Of a DNA stretch of 64,000 nt, positions 32,806 through 44,069 are shown piece by piece. The notes below the pieces were generated by a model. The model saw nothing but the letters and a program-made list of their open reading frames with translations. It made no database searches and was not told the DNA's origin. Each line of letters opens with the position of its first letter. Positions within the stretch are counted from its first letter, which is position 1. Position numbers and translations under genes: made by a program. Location: the NCBI GenBank assembly GCA_934047225.1, contig OW203988.1:6296229-6360228 (forward strand), given 5' to 3'. This DNA is from Ypsolopha sequella. Taxonomy: Eukaryota > Arthropoda > Insecta > Lepidoptera > Ypsolophidae.

Positions 32806-33030
32806 AGCTTATGTTTACTAGCTTATGTTTTCTAGCTTATGTTTACTAGTTTATGTTTACTAGCTTATGTTTTCTAGCTTATGTTTTCTAGCTTATGTTT
32901 ACTAGCTTATGTTTTCTAGCTTATGTTTCTAGCTTATGTTTACTAGCTTATGTTTTCTAGCTTATCTTTACTAGCTTATGTTTTCTGGCTTATGTTTTCT
33001 AGCTTATGTTTAATAGCTTATGTTTTCTAG
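32806..33030 (+). repeat. Minisatellite, 14-15-bp unit
   Basis: About 15 tandem units of TTTACTAGCTTATG and TTTTCTAGCTTATG (the two forms alternate irregularly), with occasional variants such as CTAGTTTATG, TAATAGCTTATG and CTGGCTTATG. Non-coding. Unit drift suggests some age. Confidence 0.95.
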
Positions 33031-33228
33031 AGGATAAACTTTCCGGAATTTGAAGATATGCTTACCTTCTCGCTACAGTACTCAGACCTATATAGCATTG
33101 GAAACATCCTTCAGAAATTTTACCAAGACAACGGAATTAAATTGTTTTAAAATACATAATTATCATAAATCATAACAAATTAAAGAAATATCTTACCTTA
33201 TTTAGTAGTACATTCCTTATATATTTCA

Positions 33229-33278
33229 GATACCTACATGGTCATTTATTAGTCCATAAATGACTATGTAGGTATCTA
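33229..33278. repeat. Small hairpin, ~21-bp arms
   Basis: GATACCTACATGGTCATTTA and its inverse TAAATGACTATGTAGGTATC flank a short loop. It may be a remnant of a palindromic MITE; too small to classify. Confidence 0.6.
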
Positions 33279-33297
33279 CATTCCGGTATTTGTTACA

Positions 33298-33355
33298 GTA
33301 CTAACGGGCCGAGAGTGCAGCCTTGAGGAACACCTTGCATTCTTCGTACAAATTG
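33298..33355 (-). mobile_element. Reverse-transcriptase motif B scrap
   Basis: On the minus strand the frame reads VRRMQGVPQGCTLGPLVL before a stop. QGVPQGxxLGP is the conserved motif B of non-LTR reverse transcriptases. Stops on both sides show this is a small dead fragment. Confidence 0.7.
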
Positions 33356-33642
33356 CATGATTTTGCAGATATCAGCCGACTGCAACTAATCTAATATATC
33401 TGATTTTAGATTTAGAACGGATCTTAACGTTTACAGGACTGTTATCATGCTAATTCTCTGTAATTTGTTTCAGATACTTTATCGTAAGCTTAAGGTTAGT
33501 TCTGGATTATATTTAATTTAACGCAATAAGTTACAACCGTTTGATAACTAATGGAATTCCATAGATCATTACGAGAAAAATTGGTACTGTTTGAAACAGT
33601 TCGGGGTAAGTATGTCTTATCTTAATGCTCATAAATACATAA

Positions 33643-34116
33643 TTAAGGCGATTACCGTCGCCAAATTAGCAGCTCGATGTTTGTCTGTGTGAATATCGAC
33701 GGAAACGACATTAAAATAACGTTCAAATCAGTGCACAATGCGTGGTGGCTGTTACGACGCTCGCTGCGTCCTTGAAAGGGCAAAATAGGAGAAAATAATA
33801 CTTTTCACATGGACGTCATTGTTCGATTGAATAATTCTATGTTATATTTATAGCTATCAAGTTTATCTATTTATCAAAGCATAAATGAATTAAATCACCT
33901 AAGCCGCTTAGGAGCAGTAGGAAATTCAAGCCAAAAAACACTATTCAGTTGAAACAATTTTTCATATAGAAGTTTTGGTGGTACGAAAAAGAAAAATGTT
34001 GCATATGTTGTCCTAGAGTTGATAATCCATAATACATTTTTTCAATGTTTTTGGTTTGGCCATAAAAGAGGAGTAGGCTTTAGAAAGTACCCATTTGGCG
34101 ATATTAAGGGCCTTAA
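33643..34116 (+). repeat. Family B interspersed repeat, copy 3
   Basis: The most complete copy: it starts TTAAGGCGATTACCGTCGCC and ends GGCGATATTAAGGGCCTTAA. It shows that the family has inverted TTAAGG ends. Confidence 0.8.
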
Positions 34117-34296
34117 TGATAAAGTTTACAAGCCTTAATTTACTGTCACAGTTGAACTATAGGCTGTGCCTCTACTGCCGGAGCCAGCAAACACAGTTTC
34201 CGTAGGTGGCTATTAATCTCAATTGAAAGAAAAGAAGGATTTTTGCGTATATCATAAATTCTATTACAGCCTACTTGCTTGGCTCGGCTCCGGAAT

Positions 34297-34755
34297 TTAA
34301 GGCGCTACGGAAAAAAAATCGACACTTTTAGAACTTCTATATCTACTTCGGTAAACAATGTATAATTTTGATATATATTATATTATATTATATTATTTTT
34401 GTATATTATTTTTATATTATTTTTGGAATCTTTTTCTAGGGATCTGTTAAAACAGAAACGCGATTGGAGAATTTCGGCTCGATAGAAATATTTATTGAAA
34501 TGAGGTCTTTATCAACACCAATTCTCCTGGTTTGACAATTTAGAATGACATATGGACTGCAATTATACTTTATTAGATGGGTTTTAACAGTATATAGGAC
34601 CTAGTTAAACGAAATTTTGATAGCATTTTCAGTACATTTTATATTAATAAAAAAACGACTTTTAGCTACTTTTCCACGAATCCGTCCCTCTCGCACTAAG
34701 GGTTTTTTCGCATATGGAGTAACAGGGACGCTAAAACTTTTGCATATCGCCTTAA
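34297..34755 (+). repeat. Family C interspersed repeat, copy 2
   Basis: Full-length, TTAAGGCGCTACGG to CATATCGCCTTAA, with an expanded ATATTATATT-type run near 34374-34430. It shares the block GGCTCGATAGAAATATTTAT and others with copies at 21.0, 45.9 and 63.2 kb. Confidence 0.85.
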
Positions 34756-35324
34756 CACCTGCAACTTAACACGCTCTTTCCCGCTACGCTTGTACCTATT
34801 TTCGATGTAGACTTTTTGTTTACGAAAAATAAAAAAATTATAAACCTAACTTCGATAAAAAATTAAAAAACTTTTGACGCGATTTGAAAGCTGGTTACTA
34901 AAAAGTATTCTCACCACTGCACCAATGATTCGATATCTGAAGCGAAAAATCAAGCGAACGTATACCTACAACTTAATCACGTGACATGTGACTCCTTGTT
35001 CTTAAGGGGCTTCAGAAGCAAAACTACGTTTACAGACGTTTTTAAATTGGTTTAAACTTTCTATATGTATATTACAAAACTTTGAAAAACATATATCACA
35101 CATATTGACCCATGTCCCGTAATTGTGATGTTTTAAAATCTTGAAAGCTTTGACCTACAACGTGAAAATAAATACTTTCAAATGCTTTAAAAAATTTATA
35201 AATAGTTTAAACTTTTTAAATTCAAAACAGACAAGGTTAAAACTTATATGTGTGTATATACACACACGAGCAATACAAAAATCTAACATAATGATGTTTA
35301 AAACTTTTAAATATCAAACTTAAC

Positions 35325-35493
35325 ACATGTGAAAAGCATTATTTTCTCTATTTTGCGCTACCCGACGACACAGCGATCGTCGTAACAGACACTTTGCAAT
35401 GCACTCTGACATGAACTTTATTTCTATTTCGTTATTGTCGATATTTGTACAGAAATATTTCGAGCTGCTAATTTAGCTTACTGAAGCCTCTTA
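35325..35493 (-). repeat. Family B repeat, copy 4 (truncated)
   Basis: Shares GTGAAAAGCATTATTTTCTC, ATCGTCGTAACAG and TCGATATTTGTACAG with the reverse of family B. Older and more diverged than the other copies. Confidence 0.6.
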
Positions 35494-36437
35494 AGGCAGC
35501 TTACGGCCTGTGCTTACGGCATCTGTTCCTATTACCGGGCTCCAGCAGCTGTTCTCAGTGCCGGCTCCGGCAGCGGAGGCACAGCTCTCTTAACCGTATG
35601 ATGAGCGTGTCATCAGTTTGACCAATATCTACCGCTAACTTAATGTCTGACCTGAATTATTTGGTGGGTACAACCTAATTTGTAATACCACAGAACGAAT
35701 TATATTTGTTCTTCACGATGGCGAATTGATTCAGATTCTAATCCCCAACATTTTAAGTCCATGCTGAATATAAAGAAAACCTTGGCGGAAACAGAAGGTT
35801 TACCAATACTATAACGGAAAGGTCACTTGTAATTTACATGTTGTTAAACTTGGCAGCATATTGTGGCATGAGAATAACAATATTGATTCTTAAATAATAA
35901 ATCACAACGTGAGAAGCTATTGTTTATTCTCCAAAACATACATGGCATATCTCTTTCAGGGCTAATACTTTTAATTAGAGAATTTATTTAATCTTCTTGT
36001 CCTTTATATTCGGTTTGGAATGTTTTCTCTCACGGTTTATAAAAGTGACATGTGACGTAGATTACGGTAGTTTGTCTCAATCTGCCTATTTTGAAGCCTA
36101 ATTCTTCACAACTTGCAACTGTACTTCTGTAACAATGGACTATAAAGATTTAAAACATCGCGGACGAGTTAATTATATTTATTTAATTATATGGTTTTAC
36201 AGTTAGATATTAATGGCTTCCCTACTGCTCTAATTTCGGTTGGAGTTAGCTAAATCCTAAATAAAAGTATTTGAGTAGAAAAGCTGTAAAATGAATGTAC
36301 CTAGTAGATAGTTACTAAAAATATCTTGGAAAATCTAAAAGCAGATTAGAAAGATTTATTCAAAAAAAGCCACAATGTCTATTGTGTTTACGTGAATTGT
36401 GTAATCGTTATTACAGATACAAAATAAAATTACATTT

Positions 36438-37515
36438 TTAACCGACTTTAAAAAATGAGGAGGTTCCCAGTATGACGGTATTTTTTCTTTTTTTTTGGCG
36501 TTGTTACTCTATAACTCCGTCATTTCTAAACCGATTTGAATGATTCTTTTTTTTGTTTGGAAGAGTGTGCTTCCCGGTAAGTTCCATTTTAGGTTTGGTC
36601 ATGATATGATGAAGGTCTTGAGAGATAGGCAGTAGAATTCTTCAGAAAATGACAGCATACCACTCGTGATTGAGGTAATCGCTTTATAACAGGATGTTGA
36701 TTGAAGGGTATTACTTGAAAATCGACATTCTTTCACCTGACCTTCGATCCTGGCCTATTACCATAGAACTCCTCAACGGATAAGGGCACTAGACTCGAGA
36801 TTATGGCAATCACTGTGTTAGGGTGCTGATTAAAGGGTGTTGCTTGAAAATTGCCAGTGTACCTACCTGACCTTTGATCCTGACTTCACCACCATAGAAT
36901 TTCTCAACGGATGACAGCACATAACTTTAAAATAATCGCAATGCCCACCTGACTTTCGATCCTGTTTTAATCACCATAGAACTCCTCAACGGATTACAGC
37001 ACATAACTGTAGATTGCGGCAATCAGTTTGTGTTAGGATGCTGATTGCAGAGCATTGCTTGAAAATTGCTAGTGTACCCACCTGACCTTCGATCCTGTCT
37101 TCTTTACCATAGAACACCTCAACGGACAGCACATAACTCGAGTTTGCGGCGATCACTTTGGTTATGGTGCTGATAGTAGTCATTACACTCACTTGAACTT
37201 CGTTCGTTTCTTATCAACAGCGCGTTTTCAAGAACTACCCACATTTCACAATTTAACCCGTCAACACTAAAAAATGAGAAAAAAATAAACTTGAAAAAGA
37301 AATAGTAACCCACTTCAAATATAACAACACTTTTCTTCCAGAAATATTATGTTATCTAGTTGCCGGCGTATTCCCTACGATATAACAACATAAAACCCAT
37401 ATTAGGGCGCCGACTCGAAGTCGGCAAAGGTGTTGTTTCAGTACCATCGGTCATTATACAATCATTTTTAACTTTTTAGTGAATGACTGCTGTTATATTT
37501 GAAGTCGGTTATTAT
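36438..37515. repeat. Element with ACCGACTT ends and internal ~131-bp tandem repeat
   Basis: Opens TTTTAACCGACTTTAAAAAA and GAGGAGGTTCCCAGTATGAC; closes with TTTGAAGTCGGTTATTATTT, the inverse of the opening. Inside, units ending CCATAGAACTCCTCAACGGA recur at 36780, 36911, 36992 and 37125. Spacing is about 131-133 bp, with one unit shortened to about 82 bp by deletion. The minus-strand frames here are shadows of the repeat. The opening sequence is a common one in Lepidoptera. Confidence 0.65.
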
Positions 37516-37534
37516 TTTTTTGTTAAAAGTTTAT

Positions 37535-37814
37535 TTTTTGATAGTCACACATGTTGCAACAAAGGTACGCAGGATCCTAGGCGCAGGCGCACGCAACACG
37601 CTGCGCAAGAGTTAGACCACCGAAACGGAACCGGCGCTATTGTTTTACATTTTTATCTGGACGCAGATCGAAATGTTAATGCAGAATTACGGATTACTGT
37701 GGATGCTAAAGCGGGTTTAATACACTTTCGCTTTTAAATCCTACCCTCTTCTGAGTTAGATCGTAAACTTGCTGAGCTTATGTCTGCTGATGACGGCATA
37801 GGATTTTAAACGAG
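37535..37814 (+). pseudogene. Unrecognised protein-like fragment with one stop
   Basis: The plus frame reads RNGTGAIVLHFYLDADRNVN and AELRITVDAKAGLIHFRF, then a TAA. It continues in the same frame as SSELDRKLAELMSADDGIGF to a second stop near 37810. Composition is coding-like on both sides of the first stop, which suggests a gene killed by a single change or a C-terminal fragment of a mobile element. The family was not recognised. The upstream part of the ATG frame (from 37483) is repeat sequence. Confidence 0.4.
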
Positions 37815-38387
37815 TTGTATTTGTACTAAGAGTTGAAAAGTGGAAAGACTTGTTAGACTAGGACATTAAATATATCTTTAGAAAATCATTAGCATACAGA
37901 TTGTCTTTTTATCTTCGATCATGCAATTATTGCATGTGATAGCCATCTTAATAATTGTCTTAAAACTTTTCGAGTCCTGAAAAAATATATATTTGCATAC
38001 CGTGTCTGTGTAGCAACAAAATCTATCCTTTAATAAATTGATCATCACAAAAAAAAAATGATTGACTTCATTTATCACTGAAGATAAACAAATTTGATAA
38101 GATGAAAATAGTTTCTAGCTAGGGTATCTGCACTTTTTGACAAATGGTCTAGGAGGTGCCGAACAAAAAAATAACTAATTTTGACATGCAAATGGTTTGC
38201 TTCTCTGTTATTTAAATCTAGTTTGAGTTATTTATGTCAACGTCTCGCTAGCTACAACTGTTGCGTTTACTTGGAAAGGAGCAAGTCTAAGTTTAATGTC
38301 GTCTGGTGACATGAAAGCAACGAGTAAACGGTCTGTAATTCCAAATGCAGGATATAGGTATTTGGTAAATGCACATCAACATACAAA

Positions 38388-38672
38388 AAAACCGGGCAAG
38401 TGCGAGTCGGATTCGCGCACGAAGGGTTCCGTACAATTATCTATAAAAACGGCAAAAAAATCAATTCTGTTGTATGGGAGCCCCCTTAAATATTTGTTTT
38501 AATTTGTTTTTTAGTATTTGTTGTTATAACAGCAACAGAAATAGATCATCTGTGAAAATTTCAACTGTCTAACTATCACGGTTCATAAGATACAGCTTGG
38601 TGACAGACGGACGGACAGCGGAGTCTTAGTAATAGGGTCCCGACCCTTACCCTTTGATTACGGAACCCTAAA
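38388..38672 (+). repeat. SINE-like repeat (GGGCAAGTGCGAGTCGG type), single copy
   Basis: Starts AACCGGGCAAGTGCGAGTCG and GCACGAAGGGTTCCGTAC. The middle has TTGTATGGGAGCCCCCTTAA. It ends ACAGCGGAGTCTTAGTAATA, GGGTCCCG and TACGGAACCCTAAAAA. The matching GGGTTCCGTA…TACGGAACCC at the two ends pair with each other. This compact form explains the expanded version at 5391-6648. Confidence 0.8.
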
Positions 38673-39044
38673 AATCTGCCTTGTCGTTATCACGTGCATG
38701 AAGTCCACCCTCTTGCAACTTCACTCACTACCCTTTAATGGGCATAAGGTTTTCGCATGAAATATTGAAGTCATCAATGATTTCATTATATATTTAAAGC
38801 AATAAATTAATTTTAGAAAAATAATTTACTACATATTTTGTTACCATGTCAATAATTAGTGCAAGTATGTAAAAAATAAGAAGAAAAACAAAATAAATAT
38901 AAAATATATTAACATTTAAGGTAGAAAAACTTGGTGGGAAAAATATTCCCTTTGCTTTAGAAAGGTTTAAGTCAATTTTCACTTCCTCTGCGCCAAATCT
39001 ATGTGAAGTTGCAAGAGGGGGACTTAATTTTTTATATGTTGCTG

Positions 39045-39170
39045 TATATACATACATCTGTCTCCCAAAGGGCTAGGCAAAGACTACAGATTTCCATCTG
39101 CTACGATCCTCAAACACCTCTTTCGCCTCTTCCGCATCCGTCAATCTAGTCAGACAAGCTGTGAGTTGCT
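39045..39170 (-). mobile_element. Non-LTR retrotransposon C-terminal fragment, inverted copy
   Basis: On the minus strand it reads LTRLTDAEEAKEVFEDRSRW then KSVVFA and a stop. This parallels the fragment at 27319-27525. It is truncated on both sides and sits in the loop of the foldback at 38145-39394. Confidence 0.75.
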
Positions 39171-39906
39171 GTACACATATCAAATGTACTGCATTTGAAA
39201 TGACAGACCGTTTACTTGTTGCTTTCATGCCGCCAGACGGCATCAAACTTAGACTTGGCCCGTTCTAGGTAAATGCAACAACTGTAGCTAGCGAGACGTT
39301 GACATAAGTAACTGAAACTAGATTTAAATAACAGAGAAGCAAACCATTTCCATGTCAAAAAGATCATTTTTTTTGTTCAGCGCCTCCTAGACCAAAATTT
39401 ATTCAGTTATCAGTAGAGCTACCAACACGGACAGATGAGATTCATTTAGAACTCCACTGGTTTCATTATCATTGACAAATGATCTGGAAAATTTATTCCA
39501 TTCGTACAATGCACGTGCTTTCGAATACGAATATTTAAATGGAGGGAAACAAATAGCGCCATATTCACCGGAAGAGTCCATCATTAATGGAATCCCCTCA
39601 CTTTTCCGGTTATTATTAACTAGTCATGCGTTGTATTCGTGGGGAATACCAATTAGACAGTAATATTTACTTTCAGATTGCCTGCTGAGAGTAAAATCCT
39701 CCAAGTTCTCTCTGCCAGCGACTATGAGCCCTACTGACAATACTATAGTATTTTGTATAACTGTAACGTAATTTGAGACATTGGGACACGAGTGTTTGTT
39801 TACAAAACGAACGAAGTGAGTTTCGTAATAACTTTGCAGGATAGTCCCAATGTCTATACACACACAATACTTTATTTACGACTATCAAAAACATCGTCTT
39901 GATTTA

Positions 39907-40140
39907 TAATACTAGCTTCTGCCTGCGGCTTCGCCCGCGTGGCCAACAGGAAACAAATGACATTCTGTTTTTCAGAAATTATCATTATAAGCGCTCTCAC
40001 TCCCTCTCAATTGAATATACAAACTGACAATATCCCAAACAAAGCTAGCGAGGCCAGTAAACTCGCATGTTCGGACTACAAACGCGCCCATCACTAGATA
40101 AGTACTCCCGGCTTATGCGAAGAACTTTATAAGTCGCACA
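39907..40140 (+). repeat. Lepidopteran GCCTGCGGCTTCGCC repeat, left part
   Basis: TACTAGCTTCTGCCTGCGGC then TTCGCCCGCG marks the usual left end of this common element. It runs into the tandem array at 40140. A second left end (TTTTACCCGCGGCTCCACCC) starts at about 40576 and runs to about 40800, so two elements or a duplicated one are present. Confidence 0.6.
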
Positions 40141-40525
40141 CCGTGTTTTACCAAGGTACTAATACTAATCAATACCAATCAAATAAGCCCAAACTCCAAG
40201 GGTCTGCTGTTGTCCGTTGAGGAGATCCCGTATCCACCTTACAGTCCCATCATCAGATTTTGGTCACCATATCTAACAAAAACACTCATCAAGACCGACC
40301 AAATAAGCCCAAACTCGAGAGGTCTGCTGTTGTCCGTTGAGGACGAGTTACCCTATCCACCGTCCAATCCCATCGTCAGACTCTGGTCACCATGTTTTAC
40401 CAAAGTACTAATAAAGACCAATCAAATAAACCCAAATTCAGGGTCTGCTGTTGTCCGTTGAGGAGATCCCTTATTCACCTTCCAGTCCCACCATCAGACC
40501 CTGGTCATCATGTTTTATAATAAGC
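40140..40525 (+). repeat. ~120-bp tandem repeat, three units, open in one frame
   Basis: The block GGTCTGCTGTTGTCCGTTGA recurs at 40201, 40321 and 40442. Because the first spacing is 120 bp, a frame stays open through about two units (40210-40461) and gives a 40-residue peptide repeat with SVEE/SVED and PYPP blocks. It is part of the surrounding repeat and has no start or context of a gene, so I read it as a minisatellite within a transposon. Confidence 0.7.
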
Positions 40526-40575
40526 CTTAGAACGGGCGGACGGACAGGACAGATAAATGTTACATATATTATATA

Positions 40576-40800
40576 GCCTTTTACCCGCGGCTCCACCCGC
40601 GATTATTCATCTCTGCCCCGTTTTCGGTTTGGGCGTTATTTTACTAACGCCCCTATAACCTATATGTTGAAAGGGGTCACTAGGATAACAAAAAAAAAAA
40701 CATTCAGATCTGTTCGGTGGTATCGGAGATAACAAACAAACAGACCTTATTAATAGTTCTGTGAAACAGACAAGACAGAAAATTATTCCAAAAATCGCTG
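40576..40800 (+). repeat. Lepidopteran GCGGCTCCACCCGCG-type repeat
   Basis: Opens CCTTTTACCCGCGGCTCCAC and closes with a GATAACAAACAAACAGACC block, the usual closing sequence of this type. Between them is AACGCCCCTATAACCTATAT then GTTGAAAGGGG. Confidence 0.6.
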
Positions 40801-41709
40801 ATTTGTGTTTCAATTACTCTTCTTTGGTCAACTCCTTTCTAATTTTATTACTTTTCTTCAATGTACAGACACATCGGGTTCTACTTTTTTCAAACAAAAA
40901 TTTCACGAAAAATTAGAAGAAGAACATGTGTTCATGACCCTTGGGTGCGTCGCCCGGTAATGCTGCCTTGTAGGCTAATCAGGATAAAAGGGGCGTGACT
41001 TAAGAAAGAAGATCGGGACTTATTTTTCGTCTCTGTTGTTGACTGGGTCGCGTTTTATAATAAATTGGGCCAATCGCAGCGCAGAATCGCGGTGTTACAT
41101 TGTAATATTATAACATCGGATAAACAATCTAATCTCGGTACTTATAAATCTGCTTTTGATGTTGCAATTCCCTAAATTACAGTATGGGAGTAGATAAATA
41201 GATTCGTTATCTGGAACCTCAGCACTCTGTAACCAAACAATCAATCGCGTTGAAATTGTTACAACAGAATACAACGGACTAACACAGAAGCTACTTTTTA
41301 TCGCAGGAAGTTAACCAATTTCCTAGGGACTTATAAAAACATAATTCACGCAGGCGAAGCCGCGGTTGAAATGCTCGTTTTGACTTGTACAGGGAGACCC
41401 TAAAATTTAAGGAAACCAAATATTTTGGACTAAGCTCATTGACCTCACACAAGAGGTCAAAGACTAAGCTAGACGTAAAACTCTTTTTAGTACGTGAACA
41501 CTGTTTTATTTTCATCAAATACAGTACAGAAGTAAAAAATACAATTTAAAAAGAATAATTTCTATTAGAAGTTGATAAAGAAAACGGAGCTTACACGACA
41601 CAATATCCGTGCCATAACTTTTCACAACTGTCGACGAAAACTTTTCTCTCCGGAACAATGTTTTGCTAAGCTTGTTTACATTTACAAAAATGCACACCTA
41701 GCCAAACGA

Positions 41710-42000
41710 AAATATATCGCTGCGGCAGCGGCTGAGGGAAATAAGAGGTGCAAGTATGCAGCCCTTAGATCGGACTGCATATTTGCGCCTTTTAGGGTCG
41801 AGACCCTCAGGCCGTGGGGTCCAGATCCTAAGCTCCTTTTTAAAGAGTTATCTACACGGCTAATGGACGCTTGTGGGGACCCGAAGGCTGGCGCGTATAT
41901 AGCTAGGCCAAGAATCAATCTGGCCATTCAAAGAGGAAACGCTGCCAGCCTTCTAGGTACCCTTCCATATGACGTTGGCGATCTAGATAGGATTTTTTAA
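41710..42000 (+). mobile_element. Non-LTR retrotransposon polyprotein C-terminus (IQRGNAASLLGTLP type)
   Basis: The last ~95 codons of a 142-codon frame read KRCKYAALRSDCIFAPFRVE, then TLRPWGPDPKLLFKEL, then MDACGDPKAGAYI and NLAIQRGNAASLLGTLP. This closely follows the conserved tail of a widespread animal non-LTR reverse transcriptase. The first ~46 codons (from 41572) do not fit and probably belong to flanking DNA. The stop at 41998-42000 is followed by a T-rich 3' UTR. A sister fragment with an internal stop lies inverted at 43725-43862. Confidence 0.75.
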
Positions 42001-42271
42001 TTAGTTAAGTTTATTTTTATAAGGCTTTTAGGTTAGTTTTTTGTTTTAGGCAAGTTTTATTTTGTAGGTAGCTTTTTAATGTTATTTAAGTATTGTTTTG
42101 TTTCATTATTTATAAATATATCGCTAGTACAATTCCGAATACCGACATGGACGACATGGACGTGCCATTCTCAGCACACTACCTTCTAAAGGTGCGCTTG
42201 AAAAACAAACGAGTCTTAAAAGACGAAAAACATCGAGTTGATAGACCATCCTCCCTATTAGTCCTGATCTC

Positions 42272-42586
42272 CATCCATCCATCAGCCCGTATTCGTCCAC
42301 TGCTGAAAATAGGCCTCTCCAATATTACGCCACTCTTGTCGGTCCCCAGTCATTCTCATCCAGCCGCCACCCGCAACGTCCTTCAGATCGTCGGTCCAGC
42401 GGGCACGAGGGCGGCCTACGCTGCGCTTTGCTGTACGTGGTCTCCATTCCAATGCCTGATGGCCCCAACGGTTATCACGTCGGCGACAAATATGGCCAGT
42501 CGACTGCCACTTCAACTTACTGATTCGGCAGGCTATGTCGGTCGCCTTCGATGTCTGACGGATCCTGATCCGGACTGTCCTGGTCC
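42272..42586 (-). mobile_element. Non-LTR retrotransposon C-terminus with CATC/GATG tail
   Basis: The minus frame runs from about 42586 (IRQTSKATDIACRISKLKWQ) through TGHICRRRDNRWG, SVGRPRARWTDDLKDVAGGG and EAYFQQWTNTG to the stop at 42282. A GGAT-type tail then reads CATCCATCCATC on the plus strand. This is the typical end of lepidopteran endonuclease/reverse-transcriptase elements; the copy at 22374 is a deleted relative. The 5' side is cut by the MITE at 42587. Confidence 0.8.
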
Positions 42587-42719
42587 TCTAAAAAGGCCGC
42601 TTTGGATGAATCATATCATGATTCTGTTCTAATGCCGTCTCTTTTGCACGCGTGAAAAAACTCTGACTCCATCCTACTTTCAAATCATTTTATGATTCAT
42701 CCAAGTCGGCCTTTTTAGA
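42587..42719. mobile_element. MITE with TCTAAAAAGGCC ends
   Basis: TCTAAAAAGGCCGCTTTGGA at the left and, inverted, TCTAAAAAGGCCGACTTGGA at the right; both continue TGAATCATA or TGAATCATAA. It is a 133-bp non-coding element that meets the LINE fragment exactly, so it may have inserted into it. Confidence 0.8.
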
Positions 42720-43724
42720 TCCCCTGATCTAAACTAAAATAATTATTTTATACATTCCCAAGAACTCAAGATTAATTGCGTGGTCAACAGTTTGAAGATA
42801 CAGTAGTACATTCAGAGCATACAAATTGGCTCTTTTGACTATGTCAACTTTAGAATGGAATTAATTGGTTCTATGTATCCTAAATCTATGGTTCTAGCAA
42901 ATGCAAAAACGCATTGTTAGGGTACTTTGAAAAATGACAATGAATCATTTTAGTTATTTCTCGCATGCCGTTTTTTCAATTTCCGATTAATTGTCTCGAT
43001 CGCAGTGGAAATTACCTAACCCCGATAAAGTACAAGAATGAAAAATCATATAAGTAGGGAAACGATATAATTCATAAAAAGCAATCGCAAAAGCAACAGC
43101 TACTTTAACAACTCTTTTGGCTCACGCAAAAAATAGCTAATGATTCACACGAACGCTACTATAAAATCACGTACTCACGATATACTATAAATCGATTAAA
43201 TATCCAATTTTCGTTACTAAAATGGCCAGTAAGAACTGATTCAGAAAAAAAACTATGAAACCATACAGATTAATCCGCAATTCATCCGTGATCTAAGCTT
43301 CGTTAAATCATTCAAAGATTACTAGGACTATGTGCAACGTTGTTACGTCAAAGAACATATTGCAAAGCTATTTCAAAGTAAGCATTGCAAATGCTGATGT
43401 TATTCGGTGACGCAAAGTAAACACCTTTGTCTTGAGGACATCAATAATAATGTAATTTATCTGAAGACCAGCTAACACATAGCAAACATAGTCCAGATAG
43501 TCTAATGATAACACCAACGACCATGATTCTTTAGGATGCAAACAAGAATTTCAAGAGCCAGACACTGAAGATGGGAATACCATATCTAAATAGAACACTT
43601 AAATAAAACTATTACTTTTATAAAATTGTAAATTGTAACAATGTAACTTTCAACTTTAATAATTAAATTGTTTCCTTGCATAAAAATAATAAAATTAAAA
43701 CTACTAATTAAATTAAACTAAATA
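42720..43724. other. No gene recognised
   Basis: AT-rich sequence with no recognised repeat end, motif or gene-like frame. TGATTCA-type short motifs recur but without order. Confidence 0.4.
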
Positions 43725-43862
43725 AAAATTCTATCAAGGTCGCTGCCGTCGTGCGGGAGAGTACCTAGCAGGCTGGCAGCGTTATCTCATTGTATGGCCA
43801 GACTGATTCTCTGGCCGAGGTAAATCCCAGCCCGAGGGTCCCCGGAGGCATCGACCAGGTGT
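43725..43862 (-). mobile_element. Non-LTR retrotransposon C-terminus, stop-containing copy
   Basis: The minus strand reads HLVDASGDPRAGIYLGQRIS, LAIQ, then an in-frame TGA where the sister copy has Arg, then DNAASLLGTLPHDGSDL. It is a fragment of the same family as 41710-42000. Upstream coding is replaced by unrelated sequence. Confidence 0.75.
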
Positions 43863-44069
43863 TTAATAATTACACTTCCAGTCAAACATTTCTCATTATA
43901 AATCATTATAAATTTTGTGGCGGTGACATTGAAAACTCCTACTACAGGAAAACTGAAGGTACAAAGCATCTAAAAATCTCATTGAAACAATCGTGCATTA
44001 CGCAACGGAGGCTCTGCATCATCAGGCACGTTGGAGTTACCTTCACGCCTATCTGCATTGACAAACTGC

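Larger units (their letters stand above)
34162..35585. mobile_element. Composite element with GGCTGTGCCTC ends
   Basis: GGCTGTGCCTCTACTGCCGG at the left is inverted at the right as CCGGCTCCGGCAGCGGAGGC then ACAGCT. The inverted repeat spans about 28 bp. Between them lie a complete family C repeat (34297-34755) and part of a family B repeat (35325-35493). This may be one transposon that took up two others, or a chance pairing of older repeats. Confidence 0.45.
38145..39394. mobile_element. Foldback element with ~200-bp inverted ends, two nested inserts
   Basis: The left arm (38145-38350) starts TGGTCTAGGAGGTGCCGAAC. It is matched inverted by the right arm (about 39187-39394), with shared blocks CGTCTCGCTAGCTACA and GAGTAAACGGTCTGT. 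The ~840-bp middle holds a SINE-like repeat and an inverted LINE tail, both listed separately. No transposase was found. Confidence 0.75.

Noticed and set aside
32806..33030. CRISPR-like array
   Set aside because: Units are contiguous 14-15-bp repeats without spacers, in eukaryotic DNA.
34162..34192. tRNA-like or rRNA-like GC-rich patch
   Set aside because: No cloverleaf or B-box sequence; it pairs instead with 35555-35585 as an inverted repeat.
40210..40461. 83-residue ORF with 40-residue internal repeats as a repeat protein
   Set aside because: The open frame follows from a 120-bp tandem repeat inside a common lepidopteran element; it has no start context and the frame is lost in the third unit.
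41572..42000. 142-residue ORF, the longest but one in the window, as a host gene
   Set aside because: Its C-terminal two thirds match the conserved tail of a non-LTR reverse transcriptase, a sister fragment with a stop lies nearby, and the upstream third does not fit.
42093..42632. 179-residue plus-strand ORF
   Set aside because: It is the antisense shadow of a LINE C-terminus on the minus strand, plus part of a MITE; the minus-strand peptide is the recognisable one.
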